The translations under genes were made by a program, and so were the position numbers. The notes under the pieces are model-generated. The model did no database searches. It had not been told where the DNA came from and was given only the letters and a program-made list of their open reading frames with translations. From contig JAGADT010000147.1 in NCBI GenBank assembly GCA_017613475.1, forward strand, positions 1 to 10,024: DNA of 10,024 nt, in the 5' to 3' direction. Shown here piece after piece: positions 6,556 to 10,024 of this stretch. This DNA comes from Desulfovibrionaceae bacterium (lineage in GTDB: Bacteria > Desulfobacterota > Desulfovibrionia > Desulfovibrionales > Desulfovibrionaceae). Numbering within the stretch: the stretch's first letter is position 1; the number at the start of each line of letters is the position of its first letter.

Positions 6556-7338
6556 ATGCGTATTCTTCTTACCAATGATGACGGCATCAACGCCGCCGGC
6601 TACAGGGCCATCTTCAGGGCGCTGTCCGCCTGCGGGCATGACGTGCTTCCCGTAGCGCCCATGCAGCAGCAATCCAATGTAAGCAATCACCTTACCGTAC
6701 GCCAGCCCCTGACCCTGCATGCTGTACGGGACGGGCAGTTCTTGGGCCTTGCCGTAGACGGCACGCCCGGCGACTGCGTGCGGGTTGCCCTTGCAGAATG
6801 CTACGCCGGCCCCGCAGAACAGCCAGACCTGGTTGTATCCGGGATCAACGACGGGCACAATATCGGAACGGACGTCTTTTATTCCGGAACCGTCAGCGCT
6901 GCCCTCAACGGAGCGCTCTGCGGCATCCCCTCGCTGGCCGTATCCAGAAGATACACCAGGGAAACGGATATCGAGGCCGTGGCCGAACACGCCGCCCGCT
7001 TTATCAATGCTTTAGACTGGAACGCCTTTAAGGGCAAACTGCTTAACCTGAACTACCCGGAATTTCCCCTCTCAGAGCTCAAGGGCATACGCGTCTGCCC
7101 CCTTTCAACCGTTTCCTGGCCGGTCACCTACCGCAGTGAAAAGCCTGAAAACGGCTGCCAGCGCCTTTATGTTGATAAAATCAGCTACAACGCCGATACG
7201 CCTGTGGACCCCTTCCCCTCAGACTGGTCCCTGATCCGCCAGGGATACGCAACCCTGACGCCGATTATAACAGACCCAACGGACCACGGAAGCCTGGAAA
7301 GCCTCAGCCAGAGCCTGGAACAGGCCAGGCTGGGGTAG
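6556..7338 (+). CDS. surE: 5'/3'-nucleotidase SurE
   Basis: A 260-residue protein, typical of SurE, a metal-dependent phosphatase that dephosphorylates nucleoside monophosphates and can act on short polyphosphate. The N-terminus MRILLTNDDG supplies the metal-binding D8 and D9; S40 in QQQSNVS and N98 in VVSGINDGHNIGTDVFYSG (93-111) complete the conserved metal site, and YSGTVSAA (109-116) is the usual phosphate-binding block. The C-terminal half has the expected PVDPFPSDWSLIRQGYATLTP pattern of beta-hairpin and tail. ATG 6547 (three residues longer) is possible, but the ribosome binding site favours 6556. It is transcribed away from the YhaM-like gene across an 89-base gap where I see no convincing -35/-10 pair. 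SurE is often linked to pcm or rpoS in gammaproteobacteria; neither is visible here. Confidence 0.94.
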   Translation: MRILLTNDDGINAAGYRAIFRALSACGHDVLPVAPMQQQSNVSNHLTVRQPLTLHAVRDGQFLGLAVDGTPGDCVRVALAECYAGPAEQPDLVVSGINDGHNIGTDVFYSGTVSAALNGALCGIPSLAVSRRYTRETDIEAVAEHAARFINALDWNAFKGKLLNLNYPEFPLSELKGIRVCPLSTVSWPVTYRSEKPENGCQRLYVDKISYNADTPVDPFPSDWSLIRQGYATLTPIITDPTDHGSLESLSQSLEQARLG

Positions 7339-7365
7339 AGCCCTCCAACAGCATCCTTCCCGCAC

Positions 7366-7397
7366 GCCGTAAGGCAAATAAAAAGCTCAAATACGGC
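7366..7397 (+). other. Short inverted repeat after surE
   Basis: GCCGTA at 7366-7371 and TACGGC at 7392-7397 are separated by 20 A-rich bases. It is the only inverted repeat I see between the surE stop and the fba promoter region. With a 6-bp stem and no T tract it is at best a weak transcription end. Confidence 0.2.
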
Positions 7398-7417
7398 TTG
7401 CAAATCCCCGCCTGCTC

Positions 7418-7446
7418 TTGCGAAAGGGATTTCTATAGGCTATTGT
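7418..7446 (+). promoter_or_regulatory. Candidate sigma70-type promoter for fba-gap
   Basis: TTGCGA (7418-7423) and TATTGT (7441-7446) are separated by 17 bases; each matches 4 of 6 consensus positions. This would start transcription near 7453 and give a leader of about 90 bases. Just downstream, GGCAA-AGG-TTGCC (7449-7461) is a small inverted repeat at the predicted start site that could be an operator. The 205-base region from 7339 to 7543 is more AT-rich than its surroundings and holds no gene that I can support. Confidence 0.4.
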
Positions 7447-7543
7447 TGGGCAAAGGTTGCCGCATTGGTTCCGTGACCCAATTAAAACGGCACATACAAA
7501 TTTAACTATCCGGCAGATTTCTGTCGTCCCAAGGAGTAACGCT

Positions 7544-8467
7544 ATGCCTCTGGTAGGCCCTAAAGACATGTTTGAACGTGCGTATAAAGAAGGCTACGCA
7601 GTCGGTGCGTTCAATGTGAACAATATGGAAATCATTCAGGGCATCATGCAGGCCGGCGCGGAAGAGAATGCGCCGCTGATCCTGCAGGTATCCGCCGGCG
7701 CACGAAAATATGCCGGGCAGACCTACATCGTCAAACTGATTGAGGCAGGCCTGTCCTTAACGGATCTTCCTGTTGTTCTCCACCTGGACCACGGCGGTGA
7801 TTTCCAAATCTGCAAGGACTGCATCGACGGCGGCTTCACGTCCGTCATGATCGACGGCTCCCACCTCCCGTTTGAAGAAAACATCGCCATTACCAAAAAA
7901 GTCGTCGAATACGCCCACGACCGCGGCATCTGGGTGGAAGCGGAGCTTGGCCGGCTTGCCGGCGTGGAAGAAGACGTGAAGTCAGAAAAATCCGTCTACA
8001 CCGATCCCGACCAGGCCGTGGAATTTGTAGAGCGCTCAGGGTGCGACTCCCTGGCCGTTGCCATCGGCACAAGCCACGGCGCCTACAAGTTCAAGGGCGA
8101 GCCCAAGCTTGACCTTGAGCGCCTGGATGTAATCAGCAAACGCCTGCCCGGGTACCCTCTTGTCCTTCACGGGGCGTCCAGCGTCCCGCAGGAATTTGTC
8201 GAAATGGCCAACGCGTATGGCGGCAAGGTGGGAGGCGCAAGGGGCGTTCCTGAAGAGCTGCTGCGCAAAGCCGCGGCTTCCGGCGTCTGCAAAATCAACA
8301 TTGATACCGACATCCGCCTTGCCATGACCGCCTCCATCCGCAAGTTCTTTGTGGAGCATCCGGAAGAATTTGATCCCCGCAGCTACCTCAAGCCCGCGCG
8401 CCAGGCGGTATCCGACATGGTCCGCCGCAAGATCGCCACGGTCCTGGGCTGCTCCGGCAAAGCGTAG
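7544..8467 (+). CDS. fba: Class II fructose-bisphosphate aldolase
   Basis: A 307-residue zinc-dependent aldolase that cleaves or forms fructose 1,6-bisphosphate from dihydroxyacetone phosphate and glyceraldehyde 3-phosphate. Class II hallmarks are all visible: LHLDHGGDF (79-87) with the catalytic Asp82 and zinc ligand His83, SVMIDGSHLPFEENI (100-114), EAELGRLAGVEED (132-144), the zinc ligand His178 in AIGTSHGAYK, His209 in LVLHGASS, and the phosphate-binding KINIDTDIR (250-258). An AAGGAG (7531-7536) 7 bases before ATG 7544 and the standard N-terminus set the start; the frame is open to 7457 but that extension is unlike the family. It is followed 76 bases later by gap with no terminator between, so the two are probably co-transcribed. 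The strong ribosome binding sites of both suggest high expression. Confidence 0.97.
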   Translation: MPLVGPKDMFERAYKEGYAVGAFNVNNMEIIQGIMQAGAEENAPLILQVSAGARKYAGQTYIVKLIEAGLSLTDLPVVLHLDHGGDFQICKDCIDGGFTSVMIDGSHLPFEENIAITKKVVEYAHDRGIWVEAELGRLAGVEEDVKSEKSVYTDPDQAVEFVERSGCDSLAVAIGTSHGAYKFKGEPKLDLERLDVISKRLPGYPLVLHGASSVPQEFVEMANAYGGKVGGARGVPEELLRKAAASGVCKINIDTDIRLAMTASIRKFFVEHPEEFDPRSYLKPARQAVSDMVRRKIATVLGCSGKA

Positions 8468-8543
8468 GCCAACCCCGCTGTTCACCACGGTCCCCAAAAG
8501 GCCTTACCCATTTCACAATAAACCTATCTTAAGGAGCCTCACA

Positions 8544-9548
8544 ATGAGCATCCGTTTGGGCATCAACGGCTTTGGCCGCATTGGACGCTATCTGACCCGC
8601 CTTGTTTCCCAGACCTCCGGCGAATTTGAAATCGCCGGGATCAACGCGCGGGCCAGCAACAAAGATCTGGCGCACCTTCTCAAATACGACTCCGTGCACG
8701 GCCATTTCCCCGGCACGGTAGACTCCTATGAGAACGGCATTGTGGTCAACGGCGTTGAAATTCCTGTAACCCGCTTCCAGAAGGGTGAATGGACCTGGAA
8801 AGAACTGGGCGCCGACCTGGTGGTGGATACCACCGGCTCCCTCAAGAAACGTGAGGACCTTGCCCTGCACATGGACCGCGGAGCCAAAAAGGTCATCATG
8901 AGCGCCCCCCTCAAGGACGCCGACGTGACCATCGTCATGGGCGTCAACGAAGGAGCCTATGACCCCAAGCAGCACGACGTCATCTCTGCCGCGTCCTGCA
9001 CCACCAACTGCCTCGCTCCGGCCGCCAAAGTCCTCAACGACACCTTCGGCATCAGCCACGGACTGATGACGACCATCCATTCCTACACCATGAGCCAGCG
9101 CATCCTGGACGGCTCCCTGAAGGATATCCGCCGCGCCCGCGCTGCCTGCATGTCCCTCATCCCGACCTCAACCGGCGCCGCCTCGGCCGTGGGCAAGGTC
9201 ATCCCCGAACTCCAGGGACGCCTTGACGGCATTGCCGTGCGCGTGCCCACCCCCAACGTTTCCATGGTCGACCTGACCTGCGTACTGAACCGCGAAGCCA
9301 CGGCGGAAGAAGTCAACGCAGCCCTGCGCCAGGCCTGCGAAACCACTCTCAAGGACAACCTGGGCTACTCTGAAGAGCCCCTCGTTTCCATTGACTACAA
9401 TGGCGATACCCACGGCGGCGTTGTGGACGCCCTCAACACGGCTGTCATGAACAAGACCATGCTCAAGCTGCTCATCTGGTACGACAACGAGGCTGGATTC
9501 ACCAACCAGCTCCTCCGCCTTGTGCGCCTCGTAGGAAAGCAGATGTAA
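8544..9548 (+). CDS. gap: Glyceraldehyde-3-phosphate dehydrogenase, type I, possibly NADP-using
   Basis: A 334-residue cytosolic enzyme linking glyceraldehyde 3-phosphate and 1,3-bisphosphoglycerate. GINGFGRIGR (6-15) is the dinucleotide-binding loop, Cys152 in SAASCTTNCLAP is the catalytic nucleophile, His179 in TTIHSYT is the base, and WYDNEAGF (312-319) is the C-terminal signature. The cofactor-selecting positions are unusual: N34-A35-R36 where NAD-type enzymes have Asn-Asp, and D189-G190-S191 where they commonly have Asp-Leu-Pro. Both changes resemble those that favour NADP. An AAGGAG (8531-8536) sits 7 bases before ATG 8544; the frame is open further upstream into fba but without family similarity. 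It is the second gene of the fba-gap unit and ends at a strong terminator. Being a GAPDH is certain; cofactor use is inferred. Erythrose-4-phosphate dehydrogenase is a less likely alternative. Confidence 0.96.
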   Translation: MSIRLGINGFGRIGRYLTRLVSQTSGEFEIAGINARASNKDLAHLLKYDSVHGHFPGTVDSYENGIVVNGVEIPVTRFQKGEWTWKELGADLVVDTTGSLKKREDLALHMDRGAKKVIMSAPLKDADVTIVMGVNEGAYDPKQHDVISAASCTTNCLAPAAKVLNDTFGISHGLMTTIHSYTMSQRILDGSLKDIRRARAACMSLIPTSTGAASAVGKVIPELQGRLDGIAVRVPTPNVSMVDLTCVLNREATAEEVNAALRQACETTLKDNLGYSEEPLVSIDYNGDTHGGVVDALNTAVMNKTMLKLLIWYDNEAGFTNQLLRLVRLVGKQM

Positions 9549-9592
9549 GCTGTTTCTGCGCATACCCCTTCGGCGTGCCGCGCATGTACATC

Positions 9593-9627
9593 AAAGGCCG
9601 CTTCTTCAAGAAGAAGCGGCCTTTTTT
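9593..9627 (+). terminator. Strong intrinsic terminator of fba-gap
   Basis: Bases 9593-9607 (AAAGGCCGCTTCTTC) are exactly complementary to 9610-9624, with AA between (in practice a CAAG loop). The stem leads into TTTTTTCTTTC from 9622. It lies 44 bases after the gap stop. The minus strand has only a short TTTGAT after the stem, so it serves gap better than the converging peptidase gene. Confidence 0.93.
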
Positions 9628-9653
9628 CTTTCTTACGCGCTGCCAGCGTTTGT

Positions 9654-10024
9654 TCAGCGCTGCCCGATCATATTGTTGACAAGGCGCATCCTGGAATCAA
9701 AAGCCTTCCTGTCTTCCTTCCTGATCATGTTCCTGCGCGGGTTGCACACCCGGGCAGGATTGATATAGCGGCCATTCTTCAGCGCGCGGAAATCCAGATG
9801 GGGCCCTGTTGCAATGCCTGAACGCCCCACATTGCCCAGGTACTGCCCGCGGCGGACGCGCAGGCCTGGCTTCATCCCCTTCGCATAGCGTGAAAGGTGG
9901 GAGTACATGGTTTCAACGCCATTGGCGTGCCTGACGCTCACAGAGCGCCCAAAACCGCCCCGCCACCCGACGGCTGTAACCTCCCCGTCGGCAATGGACG
10001 TGACAGGCGTGCCCACAGGCGCCG
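9654..10024 (-). CDS. M23 family (LytM-type) metallopeptidase, C-terminal part
   Basis: The frame runs off the right edge, so the N-terminus is missing; 122 residues are visible. They begin APVGTPVTSIADGEVTAVGW, the usual start of the M23 beta-barrel just after the first zinc motif (H-x3-D), which must lie beyond the window. Then come VRHANGVETMYSHLSRY, with the conserved YSHL, a Gly-rich VRRGQYLGNVGRSG, and TGPHLDFR. The last normally reads HLH, so a zinc-ligand His appears replaced by Asp. A basic tail of about 35 residues follows the domain. M23 enzymes cut peptidoglycan cross-bridges in the periplasm or outside the cell; some relatives have lost activity and act as activators, like EnvC. 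It converges on gap with 105 bases between stops. Family is confident, activity is uncertain. Confidence 0.88.
   Translation of the reverse strand, partial: APVGTPVTSIADGEVTAVGWRGGFGRSVSVRHANGVETMYSHLSRYAKGMKPGLRVRRGQYLGNVGRSGIATGPHLDFRALKNGRYINPARVCNPRRNMIRKEDRKAFDSRMRLVNNMIGQR

Noticed and set aside
7457..7543. 29-residue N-terminal extension of fba from a TTG codon
   Set aside because: Class II aldolases begin close to MPLVGPKDMF, and the AAGGAG sits directly before ATG 7544. The region is better read as promoter and leader.
8349..8543. Extension of the gap frame back into fba
   Set aside because: It overlaps the conserved end of fba in another frame, and the GAPDH N-terminus with a strong ribosome binding site begins at 8544.
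8529..9080. 183-codon minus strand open frame inside gap
   Set aside because: It is antisense to a well-conserved gene and is explained by that gene's GC-rich third positions. Its translation matches no family.
1..10024. Search for CRISPR arrays, tRNA genes, insertion-sequence ends and toxin-antitoxin pairs
   Set aside because: No regularly spaced repeats, no cloverleaf with a TTC-type T arm, no transposase and no small paired genes were seen by eye on either strand.

Overview
The window looks like ordinary chromosomal housekeeping DNA from a GC-rich, anaerobic-type proteobacterium. The gene set (a Cys-rich iron-sulfur flavoprotein, ComF, RimI, TpiA and SecG in a row, and an fba-gap pair) and the protein style resemble Desulfovibrionaceae. 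That placement rests on recall of similar gene orders and protein motifs, not on a search, and the genus is not determined. There is no sign of insertion sequences, prophage, CRISPR, tRNA or rRNA. No stretch longer than about 210 bases lacks a gene.

Layout. The last 15 codons of an unknown + strand gene (1-48) are followed by a perfect 15-bp hairpin (61-93). A compact + strand cluster then runs from 112 to 3280: iron-sulfur flavoprotein, ComF phosphoribosyltransferase (overlapping the previous gene), RimI acetyltransferase, triosephosphate isomerase and SecG. It ends at a hairpin with T tracts on both sides (3327-3360), which also serves the convergent minus strand cluster. That cluster, read from 6466 down to 3353, holds a YhaM-like OB-fold/HD-domain nuclease, thymidylate kinase and a membrane-anchored phosphodiester glycosidase (NAGPA/DUF2233) protein. 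Divergent from it is surE (6556-7338). A 205-base intergenic region with a candidate promoter leads to class II fructose-bisphosphate aldolase and glyceraldehyde-3-phosphate dehydrogenase, which end at a strong intrinsic terminator (9593-9627). The right edge holds the C-terminal part of a minus strand M23 (LytM-type) peptidase.

Function. Three consecutive-step enzymes of the triose segment of glycolysis/gluconeogenesis (Fba, TpiA, Gap) lie within 7.6 kb in two transcription units. The rest is nucleotide metabolism (Tmk, SurE), RNA turnover (YhaM-like), secretion (SecG), ribosomal protein acetylation (RimI) and envelope functions (NAGPA-type protein, M23 peptidase).

I found no obviously novel system. 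The points most worth a second look are: a GAPDH whose cofactor-selecting residues (Ala-Arg in place of the Asp of the NAD-type motif, and Gly-Ser in place of Leu-Pro near 190) suggest NADP or dual use; an M23 domain with HxD where HxH is expected; the perfect hairpin just upstream of a flavoprotein gene with no visible Shine-Dalgarno; low-complexity C-terminal tails on the YhaM-like protein and SecG; and an altered acetyl-CoA loop in RimI.
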